DNA of 64,000 bases. Origin: Paramacrobiotus metropolitanus. Lineage: Eukaryota > Tardigrada > Eutardigrada > Parachela > Macrobiotidae. Each line of letters opens with the position of its first letter. The stretch's first letter is position 1. This document shows positions 11,961 through 23,589 of the stretch, piece after piece. The stretch lies in contig NW_026570223.1 in NCBI RefSeq assembly GCF_019649055.1, positions 992,001 to 1,056,000 of the forward strand, given 5' to 3'. The translations under genes and the position numbers were made by a program. Below the pieces are notes generated by a model, which ran no database searches, was not told where the DNA came from, and saw only the letters and a program-made list of their open reading frames with translations.

Positions 11961-13374
11961 TGGCTGATGTGCTCCAGCAATTCGACAATCTTGTGCGCAG
12001 CAACAGGATGTGAGGCAGCTATATACACTCGTATTTGCAGCGCACCCAACGTATCACCATGGTGAACGTCTTATAATTTGTACTGGGAGACCACGGCAAT
12101 TATCCATGCCTTGTCACTACAGCAGCCGGGGGATATTGCCGGTTTATACACAAAGACGGCCGTTGTGATATACGCGAAGGAAATGTGTTGCGTGGCGGTG
12201 GAAATTGCCTATCGAACTATAACAGAGCCTCTACCGCTACTAACGGTGGATCTTGTATGAGGAGGTACGTTGATGCTGACCAGCCGAATCCGCTACTGGC
12301 GGAAACCGAACCCCACTGCACCCCGGTGCACATAGTGAACGATGCAGTGTCGCTAACAGGATGGTGCAATCCTCATTGTTAGCGGAATTATTCCGACCGG
12401 CATCGATCGACCTTGCCAGTCCGGCTTACTACAGTAACTGTTTAGTGCTATCTGATTGAAGAGTCAGCGAAGAACTGATGACTTCGCTAACATGAAATTA
12501 CAAATCCTGACAGACAATTGTTTGAAGGGTTTATCGTAAGCGCTTCATTGCTCCGTGCAGTTATTTAGCAGTGAAAAAAATCAATACTACTATTCTTTTG
12601 AGTTTTACTGGTCATTGCACAGGCACGTGTACAGTACGCTGGGCGTTTGTACGTGCATAGTGCGTGCGATCCGAACTGTACTTGTGCAGTCTTCTTTAAT
12701 TTGCCGGAAGCATCCTTGGAGCGTCACTTCCCATCAGTCAATGGAATCCAGACTATCTGACTGACATAATACGCAGAATGTCTAACAAGTGGGCAGTAAT
12801 TAATCGAATCCTCCACAATTTGGCCGGGTCAAGGTTGTTGCTAACCGCTCCAGGCATGAAAATGAAACTAGTTACATCAATACTTTGTTTTTCGCGGCAA
12901 CAGGAACCGCTTACAGGGATCATTATTGTGTGCTAGCACCTCTAGCACATAACAGAGTGCAAACAATTGGCTTCTGCACTTCCCTGGTTTCAGTCATTTT
13001 TAATGTCAAATGCATCATCCATTACATCGTCTTACCACGGCTTCAGGGTGTCACATTACCTGTACTAGCCAGTTCGTACCGTTCAGCCAACTGAACTGAC
13101 GTCATCCGCGTCCACTAATTAGTGTCGAAAGCTGAAAGAAATCTCATGCGGTCAAAATCTTGAAAGAAGTTCTGACAAAGCGCTGAATGAAGATTTCGGT
13201 GGTAAAACAGGAGAGAGAAATCTTTATTACCATTGACCATGTACTGTACGCTTTGTATGAAATGATCAGTTTGCCGAAGAAGAATATTTTTGAAGTATTA
13301 CTGTTTCCAGTACTCGTACAGCAACGACAAAATTCGATCATGTCAAAAATGTCAAAATTTGTCAAAAGTCAGTA

Positions 13375-13421
13375 AGTGAAGCTCCGGCGGTAAGTTTGCC
13401 GCTTACCGCCAGAGCTTCACT
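13375..13421. repeat. 20-bp-stem hairpin
   Basis: Arms 13375-13394 (AGTGAAGCTCCGGCGGTAAG) and 13402-13421 pair over 20 bases with one mismatch around a 7-base loop. The sequence is GC-richer than its surroundings. It could be the remains of a foldback element or a structured RNA. The stem is shorter than a typical animal pre-miRNA. Confidence 0.7.
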
Positions 13422-14517
13422 TTCATCGTGCCGTGATTTTAGCAGGAACGCGACCATAATTATGATACCATACATGTCCCAACTGTGAAAATGGTGCCTT
13501 TTTATAAAGAAAACATCTTACTAGTATTTCCAAATTATTTATTTCATATTTTACCACCTTTTATTTCAGCAAACCTTCTTTCGGCTTTGGAAAACATTGC
13601 AGATGCAGCGAGATGCTACAGCCTACAGGTTACTACTAGCTACTAGTAGACATGCTTATGTTGACTGAACTCGACTGCTTTTTGCTGTCTAATTCTTTCC
13701 AGTAACGAGCTGGCTTAATTTGGCGCATTCGACGCACCGGATTTGCTGTCTCGGCTGTTGCAAAGTTACAAATGAAAGCTGTTTCCTCGAGACCGTATCA
13801 TAAACGTGGCCGTTACGGGGATCTCTATCGACTCTCTCTGTCCCAGCCGACCATACCAAGTTACGAACTAACAAACATTCAACCAGTATTTCTAGAATGA
13901 TATCTTCTTCACCGAATATCAGGCCCGCGATATCCTAATCAATATTTGAGCCAATTGGTGGAAGTGTTGATGCGAGAAGATAGCCCTCCCGGTTTGCGGT
14001 TTTGAAGGCTAAGGGTATCTGGCTGAAGCGCTGGGCCTCGACGCTGTTGTGGTCAAACTCACGAGCGAGCAAGGGTTTGTGATCCGATAGCGGATACCGC
14101 TATTGCGCTATATAGAGATGTTGTCCAACAGAATCGATTTCGCCGAATAGTGTTGCCGGGAGCGTGCACAGTGGGGCTTAAGTGGTCAGCATGTTCGCTA
14201 TGTTCGGTCTAATCCAAGTAAGGTGATCGGACAAAAACCCATGCACTATGAAACATCTAGTGCCATAAACATTTGATTCACCCTGTGCGAGGAGAGGATC
14301 CACCCTTTTTCTATTAGAAAAACCGCATGTTTTAGGTGATTCGAAGCATTTAAGACTACCTACAACATCCCCGAGAGCCGTGTAAAAGTGTGAATACGAG
14401 GTAACAGTGTGCCGCTGTCGGACAGTTACTGCTGAGTACCCGTTGGTGGATTGCTCAAACGCGCAACAACGAGAAATCAACGGCTGAGAAAGATCGACCA
14501 GTTCTTCTTAGGTTTCG

Positions 14518-14549
14518 TGCGTCGTCCGTCATGTAGATCGGACGACGCA
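14518..14549. repeat. 11-bp-stem hairpin
   Basis: TGCGTCGTCCG (14518-14528) and its perfect reverse complement CGGACGACGCA (14539-14549) flank a 10-base loop. There is no T run after it and no gene nearby; the function is unknown. Confidence 0.6.
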
Positions 14550-14785
14550 TGTTAGTGATACGTCAGCTTTGTCGTCAGACTGTCAGTGCCTCAGTTGAAC
14601 AAACGGATATAAACTGCATTTCGCAGTAAGAAAGGACTCTGTTTTCTTGCTATCATTATCAGGGTATCCGAGCTGCTGTAAGTAAGGTGTGAGAGCAAAA
14701 AAATTCTTCAAAATGGCTGTGCACACCGATTTTTATGGCTTAACATAAACTGACTATGCGCTTGGTCATGCGAAGTAAAGTACTT

Positions 14786-14821
14786 GTACATCCGCCCCTG
14801 AATTATCGGGGGCGGATGTAC
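14786..14821. repeat. 13-bp-stem GC-rich hairpin
   Basis: GTACATCCGCCCC (14786-14798) pairs perfectly with GGGGCGGATGTAC (14809-14821) across a 10-base loop. It is the third such structure within 1.5 kb. Confidence 0.6.
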
Positions 14822-15690
14822 CGGCTATAATATATTTATCGTCCTTGAGCATCAGTTGCTGTCTACTTCTTTTATCAGCAGCCAAATGTTTGGAGACATG
14901 CTAAGTACAACAAGTTGCAAATAGTAGGCATCCGATTAAAGCATTTTTCACAATCATAATCTGTTTCAAAAAAACCCCGTATTAGCATTTTATACCGACG
15001 AGGCAATCTTTTAAACCGTTTTACTGTGCGCCGACTAGAAACATACCAAAGAAAATTAGTTCAATACTGCCGCTTGTCTTGCACAACAACTTTTGAATAC
15101 GGCATTTTCGAAAGACTAACTGCGTAAGGCTTTTACAAGTACTCAACGAATTCAACATAAAACAGCACGTAAAAAGAATTTAATAACTGTGTTCTAGAAA
15201 GTTAATTGTGAAAAGACATCCTTAGGCAAAGCTGCATTGTAAGACCGGAGGTCTGATTCGACGCACCAGATACCGACATTACGCAGAACCGACCCCGCAA
15301 ATGCGGCTGACGCACAGTTGTCGCGTACCGTGCCAAAACTTGCACGTGCCGACGACACTGTAACCAGTTTCACCAACTCGTCAAGCTGTCTGATTATAGT
15401 TTGCTAATTTTGTCCTTGCAGCATAGAAGCTGTATGAAATGCCTGCGGACTGTAACACTTCTCGGAATACGCATGACGAAGAACTGCAATTAAAGTATGC
15501 ATACCCATTGTGCAGACAGTTGATTGATTTAAACAGCAAGAAGTACAAATTAATTCCCATTGTGCATTTGCAGTTACGAGCACTTTTGGTCAAGAAAGAC
15601 ATTCTAGTCACGTTGGTACGCTATTCACGACCAATCAACTTGCCGGCGGATAAGTCTCCTTCAAGGTCATGGCTGCGTCTGTACCGTCCT

Positions 15691-15698
15691 TATATAAA
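15691..15698 (+). promoter_or_regulatory. TATA box of CAP gene 3
   Basis: TATATAAA lies 132 bases before the ATG at 15830. A start of transcription about 30 bases on would leave a 5' leader of about 100 bases. Confidence 0.5.
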
Positions 15699-15829
15699 CG
15701 ATGACTGTACTTGTCACATGTCGCAAGTCCACAGCTGCACTCCGTAGCGGTTGCTGTGCTTTTGCCGGACGCTTCCTACATACATTACGCCAAAAGCTTA
15801 ATTGAACTTAATTCAATTGCATTTAAAAT

Positions 15830-17065
15830 ATGGCGTCCGGCTTTAGCGTACTGTGTCTCTTATTTCTAACCATCTTGTCACTCCGTGACCTTCCCATGGT
15901 CAACGGTGGATTGACATGGAGCCGGACGTTCTCCTACCGCATTCCCTTCAGCATTGACGCCGGTGATACCTCGAATTCCAATTTGGGCAGTGTTTTCAGT
16001 AGTTTATTTGGAGCTCTAACATCCGATACTGCCACGACCAGTCCGGGCGGCAGCTCCGAAAACACCGACGCTGCCACGGAAGAAAGCGGCAGCAACGGCA
16101 GCTCGGATAAGAAAACCGACAGCAGCGCTTCTGATCAGAAAACTGATGACAGTACCTCCGATTCCGGCAGCGGGGACAGCAGCACGAGCAACAACCGTGG
16201 AGAAACCGGAAGCAAAAGGAACATCGCGCCGGCTCCTGCGGACAAGGATACGTCGTCCACTTCCGGCAACGAGATCGTGGATATTCATAACAAATACCGG
16301 CGTACCGCGGGCGCCGCCAATATGAAGATGCTGAAATGGAGTGAATCTGCCGCGGGCCAGGCACAGGCATGGGCAAACACCTGCCCTACGACGCTGAGTC
16401 CGCACAGTGATGAAGCGAGTCGAGTTATTCCAGGTAATCATCGATCACATTGCACCAGCCGTGCCTTCCTTGAATATTTACTTTTGCATTTACTGAATTC
16501 TGCTTTTTTTGTATCGCAGGATTTGAATCATGCGGTCAGAATGTGGCCTGGCGGCAGGGCAGCGCCTTCTCATGGCCGGACGCTCTGGAGCAGTGGTGGG
16601 CGGAAAAGGAGCATTTCCGGTATTGCAAACCACCGACCGGTCGTGTTAGACATTACACGCAGGTGAGATTCTGCAAGTGTCTTATTTAATTCGAACACAA
16701 AATTATGTAATTCTAAAAATTTTATGAAGTAAAAATTAATGGTATGTAATTGTACTCAATATGTAATGTTATTCCTGCTTTATAATACCGGTTCTGATGG
16801 GCGTATAAGAATTTTATATTTTTACAGCTAATGTGGGCAGACACAGCTGTTGTGGGATGTGCAGTCAGGACGGATTGCAATACGCTGGGACCGAATACCA
16901 TCGTCTACGTGTGTAATTATTGCAATGCGTAAGTTAACAAATTTATGGAATTTCTTAGACGCTTTAAGTATATTATGCCAATTTCGGGACTAATTCTAAC
17001 TTTTGTTTCTTTTTAGTGGGAATATTATAACTGATGAGCCCAATTCGCAATATTGCCCCTGGTGA
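15830..17065 (+). CDS. CAP/SCP-domain secreted protein 3 with long Ser/Asp-rich spacer
   Basis: Exons 15830-16433, 16520-16662, 16828-16928 and 17017-17065 (phases 1, 0, 2) join to 298 codons. A signal peptide (LCLLFLTILSLRDL) is followed by about 110 residues rich in Ser, Thr, Gly, Asp and Asn. That stretch is low-complexity, probably disordered and perhaps O-glycosylated. Then come IVDIHNKYR, WANTCPT, ESCGQNVAW, WWAEKEHFRYC, VRHYTQ, MWADTAVVGC, YVCNYC and a final QYCPW. The CAP part matches the neighbours exon for exon, but this gene faces the other way. The usual Gly before HYTQ is Arg, and the GEN Glu is Gln as elsewhere in the cluster. The spacer has no counterpart in genes 1, 2 and 4; gene 5 has a short Gln-rich one. 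It has a clear TATA box. Confidence 0.9.
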
Positions 17066-18527
17066 ACATGGTCTACGATGTAAAGTGAGAAGCGGGATTT
17101 TTCCAGTGGTAATTATGCCGATGATTGTTTTGGTATTTCCATGGATTTAATTGGACCGAAACCGCATGCAATGCAATCCAATTAGCTGTGATTAAACTTT
17201 GAACGCTGTAATTATTATAACTAAATGAATGATTAACAGCTGTTTTCTAAACTGCGCACACTGATGAATGCCGGTACGGTACATGTGACACTGGTTGTTT
17301 TGTTGCATGAAGATTTTCTGACTTTGCGGAGTATTTTGCGATAACTAACGATTCTTTTGCACAGAAATGAGCAAAAATAAAATGACCTTTTTCAACCTGA
17401 AACGCGGTTGCATGAAATCTGAAAAAATGCGTTGATTCCGTACTGTAATAATAATTTAAAATATACTGGCTTAATACCGGTGCACCAGGCATTTCAGCCA
17501 GTACATGCATATCTATTATCCCACAATTTTTGGCAGAAATACGTCACTAACACAATCACAAAAACGCTTCTTGCACAATACCAGTTATCCTTCCTTTAAT
17601 TTTTTCAACATCTCCCTACGCATTTTTTACGTTCGGCTTTTGATAATAATTAAAATCATTTAACAAATGTTGGTTATTGTCCTTAATCTGCCCATATATG
17701 GCACTCAAAAGATAACTGTTATTAAACGCTAAAATTGTGGAAACGAATCAAACGATCATGTACATTGTTTTGGAATTAGGTACCTGTGAATTATGCAGTA
17801 CATTACATTCATAACACTGCAGATGTCGTGCACCTAAAATTAGGATTATGCCATTACATTGGCCCAGACATACTGTATCCACGTGCGTGGCGCGGCTACT
17901 CCTTTGTTGTAACTGGCCGCAAGCACTGGCTGTAACGATTTACTACGAAAACGTTCAGATGCGCTTAGAAAGAGTCGGAACTCAGGGTTGTGGCAGTAAC
18001 CGGAAATTCTTTTATCTGTTGATGGATGCTGCACCAGCTCATGTGACATACACGCTGCTCATTTTGTCATTGCATTTTTACCATGCTTCATCAATTAGTA
18101 GCTCTGGCCGATGCATGTTATATATTTGGAAAGGTCAACGATGAATAAGAAAAGTGCCGACTGCAAAATAATAGACAGTAATCCATACAATACAAAATAA
18201 ATGTTTTATGCGAGAACAGCAATTTTATCGTTGTGTCTCTTGAAAGCAAGTTGAGTAGTTTGCGCTTACTAAGCCATATGGTAAAATGCTGTTAAACAAC
18301 CCAGTTTTCTTATTTAAAAATTGTTGACAAGCGCTTGTTCTAATGTTTCTAAGAATGTTTTTCTTAGTAAATCCCTTTTGGAGTCCCAACAAGAGATAAT
18401 TTCAGTATTATTTTTAAAATCTTAATATTATATTACGATCCTAGGCCTTTTAATTTGCGGTGAGCGCACGTGAATGAGCATATTTTTTTTAGTTTTAGCG
18501 ATCGATGATGCATTTTTATCCGCTGAT
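17066..18527. other. Intergenic, no gene recognised
   Basis: AT-rich DNA between the converging 3' ends of CAP genes 3 and 4. Short open frames such as 17848-18144 have no recognisable content. Confidence 0.5.
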
Positions 18528-18533
18528 TTTATT
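18528..18533 (-). terminator. Possible poly(A) signal of CAP gene 4
   Basis: On the minus strand this reads AATAAA, 218 bases after the stop codon of CAP gene 4. A plausible cleavage signal, assigned by position only. Confidence 0.35.
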
Positions 18534-18750
18534 CTCTGGACCGCCAGATTTTGCCACGTTTACTGCCAGCATGCCATTTATACAAACAGCAGAATCAATG
18601 AGTCTGCAGCATCACATAATTTTTGTATCACTACATGAAGTATATAAAATACAGAGTACGATGCAGGCAACAAACATTTATCGCTACATATATTGTATAG
18701 TTTTGTGCCGGATTAGAGAGACCATCACCAAAAGCTATTTGCAAGTTTTG

Positions 18751-20006
18751 TTAATTTTTCCATGGACAAAAAGGTGAGTCCATGTCGTCGTCCATCATGA
18801 CATTGCCCCTAAAATATAACAGGAGTTAAAAAGTGTACAAAAAGCATAAGATCTACATAACACACTTTAGAATACATCTGCACCAATACTCGCAAACTGT
18901 TCCTCTTGATCCGGATATTTTATTTCTGCTGTTGTTATAATTAATGTTATACTGAGTTTTGCGTTTTTATTTCTATACTGTTCCAAAAAATATTATATAT
19001 TTTACAGCTTTGGAAAACAGTTAAGTTCACACTGCAAAAATACTTTTGAAAAACGTACTAATCTAATGTTGTCAGCAGAATACTTATAGATATATTGTGC
19101 AATACTTACGCGTCACAGTAATTGCAGACATATACAATTGTGTTTCTGCCAAGTTTGTTGCAGTCGGTTCTGATGCCGCATCCCACCACCTTGGTGTCAG
19201 CCCACATCATCTGCCAAGCGGACATATATAACTTACAGTCGATATCCAACAATGTATTGTATATGTAATATTCAATGTGTTTTTAAGTAAGCCTTTTATT
19301 TATTTTATGGCATGATATACCTGCGTGAAATGTCCAACTTTTCCAGTTGGTTGCCGGCAGTACCGGAAATTCTTAACCTCTTCAAACCAGTCGTTAATGG
19401 CGTCGCTCCAGGAGAGCGCGGAGCCTTCTCGCCAAGCAATATTTTGACCGCATCCATCGAAACCTACCGTATATTAAGTATTTTTTGAGAATAGATACAC
19501 TTTGATTTGGTTAGGAAATATCATAAATTAGAATCTAATATTATGATAATGCGGCCAATATGTAAAATGGGAATCTTATAATATTAATAAATTAAGGAGC
19601 GTATGCATGCAACGGTAATAATGGTTGCTCCATATATAAATTTTAGGAGCGAAGATAATTTACAATAATTTAAGTCCATGTACGTATATTTATTTTAGTT
19701 TCGTCCATATATACGTAGACATTTGTCCTTACCTGCCAGATTTCTGTCGTCATTCGAATTGTGCCCTGTGGGACAAGTATTGGCCCACTGTTGTGCCATT
19801 TGGGCGGCCTTTTCATTCCACTTGAGCATGTTCATATTCTTGGCCTTAACGATGTTCCGGTAGTGGTTGTGCAGGGTTACAATCTCTTTCTGTTGGCGCT
19901 TCGTGACGGGTGACGCACAGTTGACCACCGCTACAATGGCTGTCAGAAGGAGAGCACAAACTACCAACGAAGACATTTTTGGGTGAAGTTTTGCTACGGA
20001 TTCCAC
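18751..20006 (-). CDS. CAP/SCP-domain secreted protein 4
   Basis: Exons 20006-19733, 19463-19321, 19210-19110 and 18808-18751 (phases 1, 0, 2) join to 191 codons. The first ATG is at 20006, but a second at 19976 (MSSLVVCALLLTAIVAV) places the signal peptide at the very start and may be the real one. CAP motifs: LHNHYRN, WANTCPTGH, GCGQNIAW, WFEEVKNFRYC, VGHFTQ, MWADTKVVGC, YVCNYC and a C-terminal FCPW after a run of three Asp. The GEN Glu is again Gln. It is probably secreted; its target is unknown. A TATA-like TATTTAAG is about 85-90 bases upstream, and an AATAAA lies 218 bases downstream. It is closest in layout to gene 5. Confidence 0.9.
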
Positions 20007-20090
20007 AACCAGTGTATACGGTATAACTGTGTACTGTATACTAAACGCACGCCGCGATATATGAACGGAATTCCGTGCGCTTAAATACCA

Positions 20091-20098
20091 GATTTACC
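20091..20098 (-). promoter_or_regulatory. TATA-like box of CAP gene 4
   Basis: Minus strand TATTTAAG, 85 bases before the upstream ATG. It resembles the box before CAP gene 2. Confidence 0.4.
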
Positions 20099-21503
20099 GC
20101 CAGTCGAGACAAGGGACTGTTGCGCTAAATGACCTTCACGATATTTCCGCAGGGCATCGAGTGGCAATCAATCTGCATACGGGAAAATTAGTGGGCAAAT
20201 TTTTGTAAGCCGGCATTGTACTCGAGCCACCGTTTAATTCTTGCTGTCTCTGGCGTCAGTGTCATTACAACCGGTATTTAATTACGTACAAATGTAAAAA
20301 ATTATTGTGTAGATGTCACATTGGCAAAAATTCATGCGAACCAAAGCCTGGGGAGGTGCATTTACGCGGTACTTTCCGGAAATAATGCCGGTGCCGGTCC
20401 GTCGCATGGGGAAGAACAATGGACAACAATCACACGCCGTTTTGAATCGTCAACAATGACTCAGTTGGTAATTTTCGGGGGAATGGCAAAACTCCAAAAG
20501 GCAGACACGCGAAGGTCAACTGCACGATTGTATGAAAATCTAAACACTGTGCATTTTACAACTAAAATTGCGTTAACGATGGAATTCCTTCCACACATTT
20601 CCATTTATGTGCCAGTATTCTACGATTAGCATTAATTACAATCATTTACTACTTGCAGTTCTAAGATATACTACGTACAGTACGTATATTGCCGGTACAG
20701 TACATGGTGACACATACTCGTACATCGACGGTGATACTCTATCCGTCTACTGCAAACCGTTTAATGGCAATATGCCGGTTTCTACGATCTGTGTATTGAT
20801 TATTGAACAATTGCGTGCAGTTGTTCCGCTGGTTGTATTGCTCCATGGATTTCCTCCTGCCTCAGCTGAAGAAAACTCCCGAAATAAATGCTGCTTTTAA
20901 GCACAGTAACTTACTGTGCTTAACTTACTGTGCTAAAAAGCACAGTTTTCTACCTTCTTCCATTTTCTAGGGTAAGTGTTTGCCTTCGCAGTATTCAGTA
21001 ATGTTTTACAGTCAAATAACCATTTTAATATATTATTACAGACATTGAAGGAGTTTTTTAAAAGGTCAAAAACTATGCAGATTTTCGTAAGCGAAAATTT
21101 GTATATAGATATTGTTTTTATCGTATAAGATAAGTGCAAGAAGTAAGAACGGTATAAAGATTGCTGCTGATCGTAGAATAATGGCCACTGTAGGGCAATA
21201 GTACTACTAGTGAACACTCTGTCATTCCAGTGCCATAATGGCAATAATTTGAATCTATCATGAGTTGTATGTGTTAATACCAAAATTATAATTTTTTGTT
21301 AACTTGAAATGATTATTCTTTTAGACGATGGTAGTGCGCTTGGCGATCGGCCCGGAGCGTATTTTCCATATTCACCATTAACTGATCTTTGTGAATCCCT
21401 AAGAGAAATCTTTTTGCGTGGAGTACATGTACAAGCACACGGAATCCACAAACAAAATTTGAACGCAGAAAATCTGGATGCAAGTTCGCGCAGCTGGCTA
21501 TAA
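20099..21503. other. Intergenic, no gene recognised
   Basis: AT-rich DNA holding short palindromes at 20899-20945. Open frames of about 100 codons (20321-20629, 20607-20900, 20933-21283) show no family features. Confidence 0.5.
20899..20945. repeat. Clustered short palindromes
   Basis: AAGCACAGTAA and its reverse complement TTACTGTGCTT sit one base apart, followed by a further ttactgtgct and agcacag. Three to four inverted copies of a 7-10-base word lie in under 50 bases. Confidence 0.5.
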
Positions 21504-21505
21504 TA

Positions 21506-22111
21506 CAGTAAAATCCCTCTACTACATACACCCTCCGTTCTAAGCTCTCCGTATGTTGTAAAGAGGTGTATGTTACACAGGGGCACTGCCCCTGGGGGCG
21601 CTCATTAACTTACCCCCAGGGGGCTGGCCATACATTGGTCAATAGCAATTACGCACGGTGCCGCTGATGTTTCGTTTATAAAAATAAATTCATGCTATTC
21701 CTCAGAAAAGTGGCTCTGCAGCGCTTCTTTTACGAATTCCTTTTCGAAAAGCTACCGTATTACTGGCATTTTATGCTTCAGAATGAACCGGTAACCAATA
21801 ATTTTCAATGCCTTTTTGCTGTTTTTACTGTCAGATCTTGTACTAATTGACAGATGTGAAACAGAAACCGGAACTTTCTTTGAAACATTTGTGCGCTTAT
21901 TCGACCAGCTGTATGTAGCGCAGAGGTTGACTGTATGTTAAATACTGTTTGCGGTTCCACGAAAGGTGTATGTTATACTTATAGAGGGGTGAATGTTATA
22001 TAGAGAACTGCCCCTATGTTATAATCCACCGAACAATCCGGTTCTCAGCCGCACGTATATAATAAAGGGGTGAATGTTGTATAAGGGTGTATGTAACGAG
22101 GGGTTTTACTG
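21506..22111. mobile_element. MITE copy 1, TA-flanked, ~28-bp terminal inverted repeats
   Basis: The ends read CAGTAAAATCCCTC... and ...GAGGGGTTTTACTG, so the termini are inverted repeats of roughly 28 bases. They are flanked by TA on both sides (21504-21505, 22112-22113). The inside repeats the phrase gg(g)gtgtatgtta / ggggtgaatgtta many times and holds a CCCCTGGGGGC palindrome. It has no transposase frame, so it is non-autonomous. TA target sites with CAGT ends are typical of Tc1/mariner-pogo elements; the family is inferred. A diverged sister is at 30109-30621. Confidence 0.8.
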
Positions 22112-22113
22112 TA

Positions 22114-22615
22114 AAAGGCATTTTCGGTACAATTTTAAGCGACTTATACGCTAACACAGTCTGTGCAGCGCAACGCATCTTCCTCAATTAGATTTGTGTA
22201 ATTTTAATAGTTTAAGTATTAAATTAACTGAGACTGGCTTTATAGTGTGCATTTATTTGGGTTAATCTTCTTATACGCGCGTCACACTGTATACTGTATA
22301 GTAATTTTTATTCTTCTTTCGTGGCACTGATTTCCAGTAAATAAGCACGTATACCGGGAATCTTGAACGCAGTAATTATGAAAAAAACATTAAAGCATAT
22401 TTCAGATAAGTAATAATTATCGTAATTAACAATTAATTAATGTACAAAAAAAATAAAAAAAAAACATTGGATGCATGTACAGATAAAGGAAAGTAGTGCT
22501 TTAATCCACAATGCGCACAATACGCTGAACTAACATCGCATTCGATAATTTGATAAAAAAAACATTCGAAAATTTTCCATGCATATTATTATGGTCTCTG
22601 CAGCGTGTAGTATTT
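22114..22615. other. Spacer between MITE copy 1 and CAP gene 5
   Basis: AT-rich sequence with an A-rich run near 22445-22465. No gene or further repeat is evident. Confidence 0.5.
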
Positions 22616-23589
22616 TCAGACTTTCCATGGGCAGTATGGTGAGTTCGGGTCGTTGTTTAACATAATATTACCCCTGAAAAAATACTGGAATTAATTTTTA
22701 CAATATTAACCCTATCAGGAACGATGATGGATAAGCCGCATAAGAAATTGACGTACCCGTTACAGTAGTTGCAGACATACACAATAGTATTCGTGCCAAG
22801 ATTGTTGCAACCGCTACGAACGCCGCATCCGACTACCGACGTATTGGCCCACATCAACTATACAATACAGACACCATGGTTAGAGGTCACACTTCCTAAA
22901 TTTTATAAATCCACTGACGCACCTGCGTATAGTGCCCCACCGGACCCGTGGGCTGCCGACAGTACCGGAAGTACTTCACTTCGTTGTACCACTGATTAAT
23001 GGCGTTGGTCCATGAAAACGCCGCTGTACCTTGTCTCCAGGCGATATTCTGGCCGCACTTACCGAAACCTGGAAGCACCACCAGTTCGCTATTAATTTTT
23101 GAAATGCCTAATATCGTTAGAATTTTACTGAGATGGCCGATCGACGAAATAAAAAAACTTTCGGGTTATTTACTTATTTAATTTACTGTTTCCCAATATT
23201 TCCCGTTAACGGTACCTACCTGGCGTTTGCCGGTCAGTGTCTTTATTATGTCCATCCGGACACGTATCGGCCCAGCGTTGTGCCGATTTGGCCGCATCAG
23301 TGTTCCATTTCAACTTCCGCATATCCCTGGATTTTACTGAACTGCGGTATTTGTTATGCAGGTTTACAATTTCCGTTATCTGGTCCTTGGATACACTATT
23401 GACTACCGCTTGTTGCTGCGATGAGGTCCTTTGGCTTTGCTGTGAATTTCTCTGCCTTTGCTGCAGTTTCCGCTGCTTTTGTTGTACATTCGCGCTGTCC
23501 GTGATCTGAGTGGCCAATACCAAAATGGCTATTAGTGCAGAAAATGTAATCCCAGCCGAAATACACCGGAGATTTAACAAGAACATCAT
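22616..23589 (-). CDS. CAP/SCP-domain secreted protein 5 with Gln-rich spacer
   Basis: Exons 23589-23220, 23068-22923, 22857-22757 and 22673-22616 (phases 1, 0, 2) join to 224 codons. A hydrophobic signal segment (AGITFSALIAILVLA) is followed by a Gln/Arg/Ser-rich stretch of about 35 residues (VQQKQRKLQQRQ...). Then come IVNLHNKYR, WADTCPDGH, KCGQNIAW, WYNEVKYFRYC, VGHYTQ, MWANTSVVGC, YVCNYC and a C-terminal YCPW. It shares the GQN form of the GEN motif. It is probably secreted, with unknown function. The Q-rich part is one base shift from polar low-complexity and probably evolves freely; it separates this gene from gene 4, which it otherwise resembles. Confidence 0.9.

Larger units (their letters stand above)
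11961..15690. other. Intergenic, no gene recognised; three hairpins
   Basis: About 3.7 kb between the 5' end of the TRHR-like GPCR and CAP gene 3. Open frames are short and unsupported. The notable contents are three inverted repeats, annotated separately at 13375-13421, 14518-14549 and 14786-14821. Confidence 0.5.

Noticed and set aside
13375-13421. Hairpin as a transcription terminator
   Set aside because: No gene ends nearby and no T run follows; hairpin terminators are not a feature of animal protein genes.
15996-16441. Minus-strand frames of 126 and 141 codons, Cys/Arg- and Ala-rich
   Set aside because: They are complements of the Ser/Gly-rich spacer and the start of CAP gene 3; their composition is a by-product.
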